Origin: Planctomycetota bacterium
GTDB lineage: Bacteria > Planctomycetota > UBA1135 > UBA2386
NCBI GenBank assembly: GCA_025459175.1
Contig: JALORC010000065.1
Location: forward strand, 1 to 39,961
Length of the DNA stretch: 39,961 nt
Reading direction: 5' to 3'
Position numbers and translations under genes: made by a program
The notes under the pieces: generated by a model
What the model was told of the DNA's origin: nothing
The model's input: only the letters and a program-made list of their open reading frames with translations
Databases searched by the model: none
Shown here: positions 10,779-18,806 of the stretch, in pieces
Layout of the letters: the number at the start of each line of letters is the position of its first letter
Position numbering within the stretch: the stretch's first letter is position 1

Positions 10779-10811
10779 TTGACCCCCTGTGCGCACGGCC
10801 TTACCGTGCGC
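10779..10811 (+). promoter_or_regulatory. Candidate promoter with overlapping operator-like palindrome
   Basis: TTGACC at 10779-10784 and TACCGT at 10802-10807 are spaced by 17 bases, a fair sigma-70-type pair 42 bases before the GTG start at 10850. A perfect 8-bp inverted repeat, GCGCACGG (10791-10798) and CCGTGCGC (10804-10811), covers the spacer and the -10 element, where a repressor would block transcription. It could also be a transcribed hairpin. Confidence 0.4.
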
Positions 10812-10849
10812 CAGCCCCTTCCGGACCCCTCTGCCAGGCAGGTTCTCTC

Positions 10850-12205
10850 GTGGCCCGACGCGACACTCGTTCCTCTTCCTCCGCCCGCGGCGGTTCTTCG
10901 TCCAAGGGTGCTGCCACCAAGGACGCCGGCCCCCGCGTCGGTCGCGATGGCAAGGTCGAGATCAGCTGCCCGCAGTGCGCGGCCCAGTACCGGATCGCGC
11001 CCGACAAGCTCGACACCAAGATCGAGTGCGCCGACTGCCACCGCGTGTTCTTCGCCAAGACCACGGCCGGCAAGCGGGTCGCGGCGCCCGACTACACCAA
11101 GGCCTACATCGGCTTCGGTCTGGTGGCGCTGGTGCTGGTCGGTGGGATCCTGCTGATGAACAGCGGCGACAAGCCGCCCGCGAAGCCGCCCGTGCAGGCC
11201 GCCGCGAAGGCGCCCGAGTTCAACGTCGGCTCGCACCCGCGCACCGCGCAACTGATCAAGTGGGCGCAAGGCGTCGCCAGCGACAACCGCCTGGTGCTGA
11301 AGACCCACAGCGACCTGCAGGCGCTGGGCCGGATGTTCGGCATGACCCCGCCGATCGACGAGGAAGCGGTGGTCCAGGAGCTGCAGAAGAACGAGGCCTC
11401 CTACTACCTGCGCCAACTGGTCTGCGACAGCGGCGCGCTGGCCGGCGACGCGGCGATGACGGCCGACACCGGCAGCGCGGTGCTGTTCGTGACGCCGAAG
11501 TCCGGCGACGAGCTCTGGAAGAAGAACACCCGCGCCGAGATCGAGGTGACGTTCAAGATGGACGGCACGCAGGTGCTCGTCACCGGCTTCAAGACCACGC
11601 TGCCGCCGGTGCGCAACGCCGGCAAGGCCGACCCGCTCGCGAAGCCGAAGTTTGTCGTCAACCAGGACATCGCCAAGCCGGAGGCGGCGACGATCACCGA
11701 CAGCGCCGGCACCCGCACGGTGCGCGAGTCGAAGCCGGCCGCGGTGCCGCACTACGGCAAGGCGACGCCGGAGCAGCAGAAGATGGCCGACGAGGTCGTC
11801 GCCGCGATCCTGCAGAGCGCCGAGCCCGAGGTCGAGGGCGCCGGCCGCATCTTCAACCGCGCATTGCAGCGCGTGCAGTCGATCGACGAACGCAAGGCCA
11901 CGGTGCCGCGCGTGCTCAACGCGATGTTCGAGCAATACGCCGACGTCAACGCCAACAACCTGAAGCTGAGCCAGCTCAACCGCTCGCTGGTGACGCTGAC
12001 CGGCTTCGCCGTGAACTACCAGATCGAGAACTCGAGCGACCCGCAGAAGGACAAGGTCGCGCGCGAGTCGTGCGTGCGGCAGTGGTTCGCGTTCTGGTAC
12101 AAGTACTCCGAGAACTTCGCCGAGTTCTTCGAGAGCGGCGAGTCGTTCGACATGCCGGCCGCCGACGGCGACCAGAAGGACGCGCCGAAGGCCCCGGCGA
12201 AGTGA
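10850..12205 (+). CDS. Zinc-ribbon, single-pass membrane protein A
   Basis: 451 residues from GTG at 10850; the frame is open far upstream, but the protein-like part begins here and a short AGG lies about nine bases ahead. A Ser/Gly/Lys-rich N-terminal tail leads to an MJ0042-type zinc ribbon with C40, C43, C60 and C63. One transmembrane helix follows at about 86-103 (YIGFGLVALVLVGGILLM). The rest, about 340 residues, should lie outside the membrane; it is hydrophilic and helical and I do not recognise it. The next gene has the same ribbon-plus-helix design, so the two probably work together, with ribbons in the cytoplasm and distinct outer domains. Function is unknown; signal relay or envelope assembly are possibilities. 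Confidence 0.88.
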   Translation: MARRDTRSSSSARGGSSSKGAATKDAGPRVGRDGKVEISCPQCAAQYRIAPDKLDTKIECADCHRVFFAKTTAGKRVAAPDYTKAYIGFGLVALVLVGGILLMNSGDKPPAKPPVQAAAKAPEFNVGSHPRTAQLIKWAQGVASDNRLVLKTHSDLQALGRMFGMTPPIDEEAVVQELQKNEASYYLRQLVCDSGALAGDAAMTADTGSAVLFVTPKSGDELWKKNTRAEIEVTFKMDGTQVLVTGFKTTLPPVRNAGKADPLAKPKFVVNQDIAKPEAATITDSAGTRTVRESKPAAVPHYGKATPEQQKMADEVVAAILQSAEPEVEGAGRIFNRALQRVQSIDERKATVPRVLNAMFEQYADVNANNLKLSQLNRSLVTLTGFAVNYQIENSSDPQKDKVARESCVRQWFAFWYKYSENFAEFFESGESFDMPAADGDQKDAPKAPAK

Positions 12206-12272
12206 TCGACGCGAAGTAGTCGCTGGCCAGTCGTCCGCACCCACCGACCGTATCGACCTCGAGAATCCTCCC

Positions 12273-13448
12273 ATGACCGAACTGCAGATCACCTGCGACA
12301 ACTGCGGCGCCAAGTACAAGCTGCCGGCGACGTTCACCGGCAGCCAGGCCAAGTGCCAGAAGTGCGGCAGCGTCATCGACGTCCAGAAGCAGCGCGCCGC
12401 CGCGACCGGCAGCACGGCCGCCGCCGCCCCGAAGCCGGCCGCCGCCGCGCGACCGGCGATCGACCGCAGCAAGCAGGTGCCGACCCCGGCCGCGAAGCCG
12501 GCGGCACCCGCCGCGGCCGCCAGCCGGCGCGGCAAGGACGACAAGCCCGCGGCCAAGGCCGCCGCCGAACCGGCCGCGGCCGGCAAGCGCGGTCGCGCCG
12601 AACGGGGCGAGCGCCCTGAGCGCACCAAGGCGAAGAGCAGCTCGATGCCGATGCTGATGGCGGGTCTCGGCCTGCTTGTGATCGGTGGTGCCGCCGCGTT
12701 CTTCCTGACGCGCGGCGACACCAAGCCGGCCACCCAGACCACCGCGAAGGCCGATCCGGCCGCGCCCGCGGCCAAGCCGGCGGCGGCCGAGACGCCGAAG
12801 ACCGACACCCCGAAGGCCGACGCCCCGAAGGCGGAACCCGCCAAGGTCGAAACCCCTGCGGTCGAGCCGGCCAAGACGGCGCCGACCGAACCGGCGAAGC
12901 CACCCGAAGCAGCGCCCGCCGAAGCCTCGGCGCCGGCGGTGCCCGACGACCCGACCCGCGTCAAGCTGCCGTGGGAGAAGATGCGCAACCCGCCGCAGTC
13001 GATGGACCAGGTCGCCGATCCGAAGAGCTACGGCGAAGTGACCTGGCCGACCGCCACCGACGACGCGAAGAAGACCGAGATCCGCGAGCTGGTCGAGGAA
13101 GTGGCCGCCGGCGGTCGCCCCGGCATCAAGGCGAAGCCGAAGCTGGTGCAGATCGGCTACCCGGCGCTGTTCGGCATCGTCGAGAAGCTGCGCACGCTCG
13201 ACTACAAGTCGGCCGAGCAGTCGCAGCTGGCGTTCGAGCTCAACAAGGTGATCGAGGACATCACCGGCGGCCTCAACGCGCGCTTCGAACCGGTCGAGGC
13301 GACCGAGGAGCTGGTGCCGGCGAAGGCCGAGTGGAACACGCGTTCGGTGAAGGGCTGGCTCGACACGCTGGCCAAGTTCCCCGACGAGGAGTCCTACAAG
13401 GCCGACAAGGCGAAGCGGCTCGCGAAGCAGGCCGAGAAGGACAAGTGA
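12273..13448 (+). CDS. Zinc-ribbon, single-pass membrane protein B
   Basis: 391 residues from ATG at 12273, 67 bases after the preceding zinc-ribbon gene. The N-terminal zinc ribbon has C8, C11, C28 and C31 (TCDNCGAKYKLP, KCQKCGSVIDV). A low-complexity Ala/Pro/Lys linker follows, then a transmembrane helix at about 126-146. A second low-complexity segment with repeating TPKADAPKAEP-type units precedes a compact C-terminal domain from about 232 to the end. The biased linkers look like spacers across a cell-wall or periplasmic layer. The low complexity is coding rather than an error, since the frame stays open and the ends are well structured. Function is unknown, probably linked to the neighbour at 10850-12205. 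Confidence 0.9.
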   Translation: MTELQITCDNCGAKYKLPATFTGSQAKCQKCGSVIDVQKQRAAATGSTAAAAPKPAAAARPAIDRSKQVPTPAAKPAAPAAAASRRGKDDKPAAKAAAEPAAAGKRGRAERGERPERTKAKSSSMPMLMAGLGLLVIGGAAAFFLTRGDTKPATQTTAKADPAAPAAKPAAAETPKTDTPKADAPKAEPAKVETPAVEPAKTAPTEPAKPPEAAPAEASAPAVPDDPTRVKLPWEKMRNPPQSMDQVADPKSYGEVTWPTATDDAKKTEIRELVEEVAAGGRPGIKAKPKLVQIGYPALFGIVEKLRTLDYKSAEQSQLAFELNKVIEDITGGLNARFEPVEATEELVPAKAEWNTRSVKGWLDTLAKFPDEESYKADKAKRLAKQAEKDK

Positions 13449-13491
13449 GCGCAGCGCGGGGCGGCACCGGCGCTATGCTCGCCGCCCCCGC

Positions 13492-14919
13492 ATGAGCGAC
13501 ATCGCCGCCGAACTCACCCCCCGCGAGATCACGCAGCGGCTCGACGAATACATCGTCGGCCAGCAGAAGGCCAAGCGCGCCGTCGCCGTGGCGCTGCGCA
13601 ACCGCTGGCGCCGCCGTCAGCTCGGCGTCGATCTCGCCCAGGACGTCTACCCGAAGAACATCCTGATGATGGGGCCGACCGGCGTCGGCAAGACCGAGAT
13701 CGCGCGGCGGCTCGCGTCGCTGGCGCGCGCCCCGTTCATCAAGGTCGAGGCGACCAAGTACAGCGAGGTCGGTTACCACGGCCGCGACGTCGAGTCGATG
13801 GTGCGCGACCTCGTCGATGCCGCGGTGCAACTGGTGCGCACCGAGAAGATCAAGGACGTGGCGCAGAAGGCCGCCGCCGCCGCCGAAGCCCGCATCTTCC
13901 GCTCGCTCGCCGACGCCGAGGGCCTCGCCGACTACCAGGACAACGCACACGGCGTCATCGAAGGCGGCCTGTGGCGGCCGCGGCCCGGCCTGACCGGCCT
14001 GCCGGCGACCCCCACCGACCTCGCCGAGCGCGAGCAGGCGCGCGAACGCCTGCGCCTCGACCTGCGCGAGGGCAAGCTCGAGCAGCGCACGATCGACATC
14101 GAGGTCCGCGACAGCAAGACGCCGACGCTGTCGGTGATGGGCCCGCAGGGCAACGAGACGATGGGTATCGACACCCAGGCGCTGCAGGAACTGTGGGGCC
14201 GCGCGCCGGGCAACAAGACCAAGCTGCGCAAGCTGACGATCGCCGAGGCGCGCGACATCCTGCAGGACGAGGAAGCCGACAAGCTGCTCGACCAGGACGC
14301 CATCTGCCAGGAGGCGCTCGATCGGGCCCAGAACGACGGCATCATCTTCGTCGACGAGATCGACAAGATCGTCAGCAGCGGCGGCAGCGACGGCCCGGAC
14401 GTGTCGCGCGAAGGCGTGCAGCGCGACCTGCTGTCGGTGGTCGAGGGCTGCGCGGTCTACACCCGCTACGGCCACGTGCGCAGCGACCACATGCTGTTCC
14501 TGGCCGCCGGCGCGTTCCACTTCCACAAGCCGAGCGAACTGATCCCCGAGCTGCAGGGCCGGTTCCCGGTGCGCGTGGCGCTGACCTCGCTGACCGAGGC
14601 CGACTTCGTGCGCATCCTGACCGAGCCGAAGAACGCGCTGACGCGCCAGTACGTCGCGCTGTTCCGCACCGAGAACGTCGAGCTGTCGTTCACCGCCGAC
14701 GGCGTGCAGAAGCTCGCCGCGATCGCGTTCAAGGCCAACAAGACCACCCAGGACATCGGCGCCCGCCGGCTGATGACGATCCTCGAGAAGTGCCTCGAGG
14801 ACCTGTCGTTCGAGGCCAGCGAACGGCGCGGCCAGAAGATCGTCGTCGACGGCAAGCTGGTCGAGCAGCGGCTCGGCGACGCCGGCGACGACGCCGACCT
14901 GATCCCCTACCGACTCTGA
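13492..14919 (+). CDS. hslU: HslU, ATPase subunit of the HslUV protease
   Basis: 475 residues, somewhat longer than E. coli HslU (443). HslU is an AAA+ hexamer that unfolds proteins and feeds them to the HslV peptidase in the cytoplasm. Seen are the start LTPREITQRLDEYIVGQQKAK typical of HslU/ClpX, Walker A GPTGVGKT (61-68), a long intermediate (I) domain, Walker B IIFVDEID near residue 285, and a sensor region with NKTTQDIGARRL. The C-terminus ends DADLIPYRL; in this family the last residues insert into HslV to activate it, and the terminal Leu is kept. No hslV flanks it, although the two are usually adjacent. TATGCT at 13474-13479 may be a -10 element giving a very short leader. The start lies 43 bases after the zinc-ribbon gene. 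Confidence 0.95.
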   Translation: MSDIAAELTPREITQRLDEYIVGQQKAKRAVAVALRNRWRRRQLGVDLAQDVYPKNILMMGPTGVGKTEIARRLASLARAPFIKVEATKYSEVGYHGRDVESMVRDLVDAAVQLVRTEKIKDVAQKAAAAAEARIFRSLADAEGLADYQDNAHGVIEGGLWRPRPGLTGLPATPTDLAEREQARERLRLDLREGKLEQRTIDIEVRDSKTPTLSVMGPQGNETMGIDTQALQELWGRAPGNKTKLRKLTIAEARDILQDEEADKLLDQDAICQEALDRAQNDGIIFVDEIDKIVSSGGSDGPDVSREGVQRDLLSVVEGCAVYTRYGHVRSDHMLFLAAGAFHFHKPSELIPELQGRFPVRVALTSLTEADFVRILTEPKNALTRQYVALFRTENVELSFTADGVQKLAAIAFKANKTTQDIGARRLMTILEKCLEDLSFEASERRGQKIVVDGKLVEQRLGDAGDDADLIPYRL

Positions 14920-14964
14920 TCCGGCTGGCCCGCGGCACCGCCGCGCCGAGGGCCGAGATTTCCG

Positions 14965-14991
14965 GGAACCGTTGCCGCCCCGGCTCGAATC
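14965..14991 (+). promoter_or_regulatory. Possible ECF-type promoter upstream of the sigma gene
   Basis: GGAACC at 14965-14970 matches the -35 of many ECF sigma factors and is followed, 15 bases on, by CGAATC. ECF sigmas often transcribe their own operon. The -10 match is poor, so this is only a candidate. Confidence 0.25.
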
Positions 14992-15015
14992 AGCGGGCCT
15001 TCCTCCGACCACACC

Positions 15016-15597
15016 GTGACCGAACTGACCGAAACCGTCGTGCGGGCGGCGCAGAGCGGCGATCAGGCCGCCTGCCGCACCATCGTCGAGGGGCTGCAGC
15101 GGCCGGTGCTGGCGACGATCTACCGCTTCCTCGGCAGCGGTTGGCGGCGCGAGGTCGAGGACATCGCCCAGGAGGTGTTCCTGAAGGTGTTCCGCGCGCT
15201 GCCGAAGTTCGATCCGGCCCGCGCGAAGTTCACGACCTGGGTCTACACGTTCGTGCGCAACCACTGCTACGACGTGCTCAAGCGCCGGCGCCTGCCGACC
15301 AGCAGCATGCACGCCGGCCCCGACGACGGCCCGGCCCGCGAACTGCCGGACCGGCGCGAGCAGCTGCCGACCGCCAGCGTCGAGAACCAGGAGCTCGGCC
15401 GCCGCATCGGCGAGGCGCTGGCGACACTCGGCGAGGACCAGCGCATGGTGTTCGTGCTGCGCGAATACGAGCAACTCGACTACGGCGAGATCGCCGCCAT
15501 CACCGGCGTCAACGAAGGCACCGTCAAGTCGCGTCTGTTCCGGGCCAAGGAGTCGCTGCGCCTGCAGCTGGCGCCGTATCTGGAGGCCGGCGCATGA
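15016..15597 (+). CDS. ECF-family RNA polymerase sigma factor
   Basis: 193 residues from GTG at 15016. Region 2 (about 25-95) has the core-binding and -10 recognition helices, with EVEDIAQEVFLKVFRALPKF and TWVYTFVRNHCYDVLKRRR. A linker of about 35 residues leads to region 4 (about 130-185), a helix-turn-helix for the -35 element with LREYEQLDYGEIAAITGVN and GTVKSRLFRAKESLR. There is no region 1 or 3, as expected of group 4 sigmas. Its stop overlaps the start of the next gene (ATGA), which codes for a membrane protein in the usual anti-sigma position. It would redirect RNA polymerase to an envelope or stress regulon; the signal cannot be told from sequence. Confidence 0.93.
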   Translation: MTELTETVVRAAQSGDQAACRTIVEGLQRPVLATIYRFLGSGWRREVEDIAQEVFLKVFRALPKFDPARAKFTTWVYTFVRNHCYDVLKRRRLPTSSMHAGPDDGPARELPDRREQLPTASVENQELGRRIGEALATLGEDQRMVFVLREYEQLDYGEIAAITGVNEGTVKSRLFRAKESLRLQLAPYLEAGA

Positions 15598-16295
15598 ACG
15601 CTGACGCCGCCGACGACGACCGGCCGTTCCCGCCGGAATCGGAATGGCTCGACCTGCCGCTGCCAGATGGGTCGCTGGCGGAAGGATCGCTGCCGGATGG
15701 CGCTGGCGACAGCTTCGTCGCCCGCACGCTGCAGGCGCTGGCCGAGGAACAGGAACTCGACCGGCAGCTGCAGCGGCTCGACCAGGAACTGCCGGCCGAG
15801 CTGCTGCAGCAGTTCGCGGCGCCGGCCCCGTCGCGTGCGTTCGTCGAGCGCACCATGGCGGCGCTGACCGACGCCCGCCGTCAGCACTGGCAGCAGCTGC
15901 TGGCGCGGCACGTCGCCCCGGATCCGTCGCCCGAGTTCGTCGCCAGCACGCTGCGCGCGCTGGCCGCCGAGCGTGGTACTGCCGGTCGCGGCTCGGGCCG
16001 CGCGCCCGGTCACAGCAGCGCCGCGAACGACCAGGCGTTGGCCGCGCGGCGCTGGCGGCGCTGGCTGCTGCCGGTGGCCGCGGCCGCCGCGGTCGTGTGG
16101 TTCGCGCTGCCGCGCCGTGCGCCGGAGCCGCTCGAACAGCGCCTCGCGGCCGCCAGTTCGCCGGCGTTCGCGTTCCACCACGGCGGTTCGCCGTTGGCCG
16201 CCGTGCTCGCCGCAGCCGACGAGGCCGCGGAACCGTATGCACTGTCCGGGTCCGCCGCCTGTGGACTGTGGCTCACCCTCGGGGAGGCCCGATGA
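15594..16295 (+). CDS. Probable membrane anti-sigma factor with three internal repeats
   Basis: 233 residues, starting inside the sigma gene stop (ATGA overlap), so translation is coupled. The N-terminal 150 residues should be cytoplasmic and carry three copies of an F-V-x-x-T-[LM]-x-A-L helix (41-49, 83-91, 115-123). One transmembrane helix follows at about 157-172 (WLLPVAAAAAVVWFAL), then about 60 outer residues. I see no zinc anti-sigma HxxxCxxC motif. Position, topology and coupling make anti-sigma the best guess; the repeats could be sigma-binding helices. The next gene again overlaps by ATGA, so sigma, membrane protein and secreted protein form one unit. Confidence 0.75.
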   Translation: MNADAADDDRPFPPESEWLDLPLPDGSLAEGSLPDGAGDSFVARTLQALAEEQELDRQLQRLDQELPAELLQQFAAPAPSRAFVERTMAALTDARRQHWQQLLARHVAPDPSPEFVASTLRALAAERGTAGRGSGRAPGHSSAANDQALAARRWRRWLLPVAAAAAVVWFALPRRAPEPLEQRLAAASSPAFAFHHGGSPLAAVLAAADEAAEPYALSGSAACGLWLTLGEAR

Positions 16296-17776
16296 CACCG
16301 TTCGGCGAGGCCCACACCGCACCGGCGCTGCTGGTCGCCATGGCGCTGCTGCCGGTGCTGCCGTGCACGCCCGTCGCCGCGCAGGCACCCAGCACCGCCC
16401 CGGCAGCGACCGAAGCGGCGCTGCGCGCCCTGCTGCAGCGGCTCGACGCATGCTTCGAACGCGGCGACGTCGACGGCTACCTGCAGGTCTTCGCCCCGGA
16501 TCATCCGGGCGCCCACTCGGTGCTGCAGCAGCACTTGACCCGCCACGTCGCGGCCGCGCCCGAACGCAGCCGGCGCTCGGCGCTGGTCGGCAGCGCGCAG
16601 TCGATCGGCCCGCGCACCGTGGTGCGCGTCGAACACTCGATGCGCCTCGGCCCGGCCGCAGCACCGCGCCTCGAACTGGTCGAACACAGCCTGCTGGCGA
16701 TCGACCCGCGCCCCGACGGCAGCCTGGTGCCGACGCTCGCGACCGCGGTGCCGCCGCGCTGGCGCGGCTCGCCAGCCGACCAGTTCCGCTGCGAGGCGTG
16801 CAACTACGAGGTCGGCGCGGCCCCGGGCTGGCTGTGCGCGCCGATGCCGGCCGCCAGCGCCCGTGCGCTCGAGGGCGCGACCTTCTATCTGCTCGGCACC
16901 GACCTCGCCTGCGACCTGTCGGTCGAGGTCGATCCGGCGATGCCGGTCGCCAGCACGGTCGCGCAGCGGCTCGGGGAAGCGCTGCAGCGGCTCGAACCAC
17001 GCGCCCGCGCCGGCGCCGTGCAACCGTGGCGGCCGCCCCACCACGCGACGCCGGTGCCCGGCCTGACCGGCGCCAAGCTGCAGCTCGAACTGCCGGGCCC
17101 CGGGGCCGGCGACCTCGCGCAGTTCCACGTGGTCACGTTCGGCGGCCTGCAGCACATCCTGCTGCTGCGCGGCAGCAGCGAAGCCATGCGCGCGCAGGAC
17201 GCCGCGGTGCAACGACTGCTCGCCAGCTACCACCTGCTGGAGCTCGATGCGGTGCGCGTCGACGCCGCCAGCCAGACGCTGTCGCACCACACCGGCGGCC
17301 GGCTCGTCGACGGCACCTACCAGAACTCCGTGCACGCGGTCGAACTGCGCGGGCCGACCGGCTGGCAGCCGCAGCTGCGCGCCGGCGGGACACTGTTCCG
17401 CGTCTGCTGGCAGAGTGAACACGGCAGCCGGCTGTGGCTGACCGGCCACGGCGTGCCGGTCGGCATGACGCGCTGGGACACCGCGGCGGCGGATCGCTGG
17501 CTCGCGGAACTGTGCGCCCAGCAGCGGATCGAACCGGCGCCCGATGCCAAGGCCCCCGCCGCCGACGCGGCCTGGCTGCCACCCGACGACTGCGGCGGCC
17601 CGACCCGCTGGCTGTGCGCGGTGCCGCGCCAAGGCGAACCGCTGACCGCACCGCGCCGCCGCTGGATCCGCGTGCGGGTGCACGACGACCTGCTGCTGGT
17701 GGTCGACGGCTTCGCCAACACCGAGGCCGACGAGCAGGCGCTGCAGACAGCGATGCGCACTTTGCGCCGCGACTGA
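16292..17776 (+). CDS. Secreted protein of the sigma operon, function unknown
   Basis: 494 residues, ATG overlapping the previous stop. A signal peptide is clear (hydrophobic PALLVAMALLPVLPCTPVAAQ). Residues about 35-150 look like an NTF2/SnoaL-type fold (LLQRLDACFERGDVDGYLQVFAPDH...), which often binds small ligands. The remainder is mixed alpha/beta with a CEAC pair in FRCEACNYEVGAAPGWLC and several other Cys residues. As the third gene of a sigma/anti-sigma operon it may be the sensor or an effector of the response, acting outside the inner membrane. Its stop lies 10 bases from the convergent ATP-grasp gene. I cannot assign a family beyond the NTF2-like guess. Confidence 0.85.
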   Translation: MTPFGEAHTAPALLVAMALLPVLPCTPVAAQAPSTAPAATEAALRALLQRLDACFERGDVDGYLQVFAPDHPGAHSVLQQHLTRHVAAAPERSRRSALVGSAQSIGPRTVVRVEHSMRLGPAAAPRLELVEHSLLAIDPRPDGSLVPTLATAVPPRWRGSPADQFRCEACNYEVGAAPGWLCAPMPAASARALEGATFYLLGTDLACDLSVEVDPAMPVASTVAQRLGEALQRLEPRARAGAVQPWRPPHHATPVPGLTGAKLQLELPGPGAGDLAQFHVVTFGGLQHILLLRGSSEAMRAQDAAVQRLLASYHLLELDAVRVDAASQTLSHHTGGRLVDGTYQNSVHAVELRGPTGWQPQLRAGGTLFRVCWQSEHGSRLWLTGHGVPVGMTRWDTAAADRWLAELCAQQRIEPAPDAKAPAADAAWLPPDDCGGPTRWLCAVPRQGEPLTAPRRRWIRVRVHDDLLLVVDGFANTEADEQALQTAMRTLRRD

Positions 17777-17786
17777 CCGGCGGATG

Positions 17787-18689
17787 CTAGCGGCCGAGCC
17801 GTCGCTGCAGCGCCGCCGCCAGCAGCGCCGCCGAACCCGGCCCGTGGCGGAAGAACAGCGACGGCTCGACCAGTTCGAGTTCCGTCAACACACAGTGCCC
17901 GCGGTCGTCCCAGAGGAAGTCGGCGCGCGCGTACAACAACGGTGCGCCGTCCGCACCGGGACACGGCCCGCCGGCGCCGTGCACCACCGCGAACGCGTGC
18001 TCGGCCGCCGCCCGTTCCACCGCCGTCGGTGCGTAGGGCTCGTCGCGGGCGCCGAAGTCGTCCTGCACGCGATAGTCGCCGGCGACCGGGATCTTGCGCA
18101 CGCAGTGCGCGATCTGCCCGTCGATCGCGATCGCCGACCATTCGCCGCGCACCAGCACCTGGCCGAGGAACGGCTGCAGCATCAGATCCTCGTGCGGCAG
18201 CAGCCGCGCCACATGGGCGGCCGCGGCCGCGAGTCCCTTGGCATCGGCGCGGAAGCGCAGGGTCTCGCGCGCGGTGGAGCCGACGCACGGCTTCAGGAAG
18301 CCCTCGGTGGCACCGAGCCCGGCCAGCGCCGCGCCGACATCGACGGCACCACCGCGGTCGAGCCACACCGTCGGCGCCAGCGGCACACCCGCCGCCGCCA
18401 GCTGCCGCAGGTAGTGCTTGTGCGTGTTCCACGCCACCACCGGGGCTGGATTGAACAACCGGGTCACGGCGGCGACCGCGGCGATCCAGCGGCGGAACGC
18501 CGGCAGCTTGTCCTGGTAGTCCCACGTGGTCCGGATCAGCACCGCATCGAAGCGGCGCCAGTCGACCGCCGGGTCGTCCCAGACCGGTTGCTCGAAGCGG
18601 ATCCCACGCGCGGCCAGCGCCGCGTGCAGATGCCGGTCGTCGACCTCCCAGCCGGGCAGGTCGGAACGGGTCGCCAGGGCCAACAACAT
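17787..18689 (-). CDS. ATP-grasp ligase, RimK / glutathione synthase-like
   Basis: 300 residues from ATG at 18689; the frame is open upstream, but the fold begins with MLLALATRSDLPGWEVDD. ATP-grasp enzymes join a carboxylate to an amine or similar group through an acyl phosphate. The N-terminal pre-ATP-grasp part has a D-rich loop and AVLIRTTWDYQD. Then come the ATP-binding FLKPCVGSTARETLRF strand-loop and LMLQPFLGQVLVRGEWSAIAI. The late ARADFLWDD and TELELVEPSLFF supply Mg-binding acidic residues. It resembles the group that includes the cycloserine ligase DcsG and uncharacterised glutathione-synthase-like proteins, but substrates cannot be named. CATGCT lies six bases before the start, with no Shine-Dalgarno. 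It is divergent from the selenoprotein candidate at 18807. Confidence 0.88.
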   Translation of the reverse strand: MLLALATRSDLPGWEVDDRHLHAALAARGIRFEQPVWDDPAVDWRRFDAVLIRTTWDYQDKLPAFRRWIAAVAAVTRLFNPAPVVAWNTHKHYLRQLAAAGVPLAPTVWLDRGGAVDVGAALAGLGATEGFLKPCVGSTARETLRFRADAKGLAAAAAHVARLLPHEDLMLQPFLGQVLVRGEWSAIAIDGQIAHCVRKIPVAGDYRVQDDFGARDEPYAPTAVERAAAEHAFAVVHGAGGPCPGADGAPLLYARADFLWDDRGHCVLTELELVEPSLFFRHGPGSAALLAAALQRRLGR

Positions 18690-18735
18690 CGGGGCAGCAT
18701 GCCGGCTGCCGCCGCCGCCGCCAACGACGAGCCGG

Positions 18736-18759
18736 GCGAGGCAGCGAGGCAGCGAGGCA
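18736..18759. repeat. Three tandem 8-bp units, GCGAGGCA
   Basis: GCGAGGCA is repeated three times head to tail in the 117-bp gap between the divergent starts at 18689 and 18807. Copy number could vary by slippage and alter promoter spacing. No other role is visible. Confidence 0.7.
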
Positions 18760-18806
18760 GCTGACCGGGTGGCACTCCGCACGACGACCAGTAAGCTGCG
18801 CGGCCC

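Noticed and set aside
12400..12900. Repetitive GCC/AAG-rich DNA as a CRISPR or satellite repeat
   Set aside because: It is the Ala/Pro/Lys-rich linker of the zinc-ribbon protein, with no regular repeat-spacer order.
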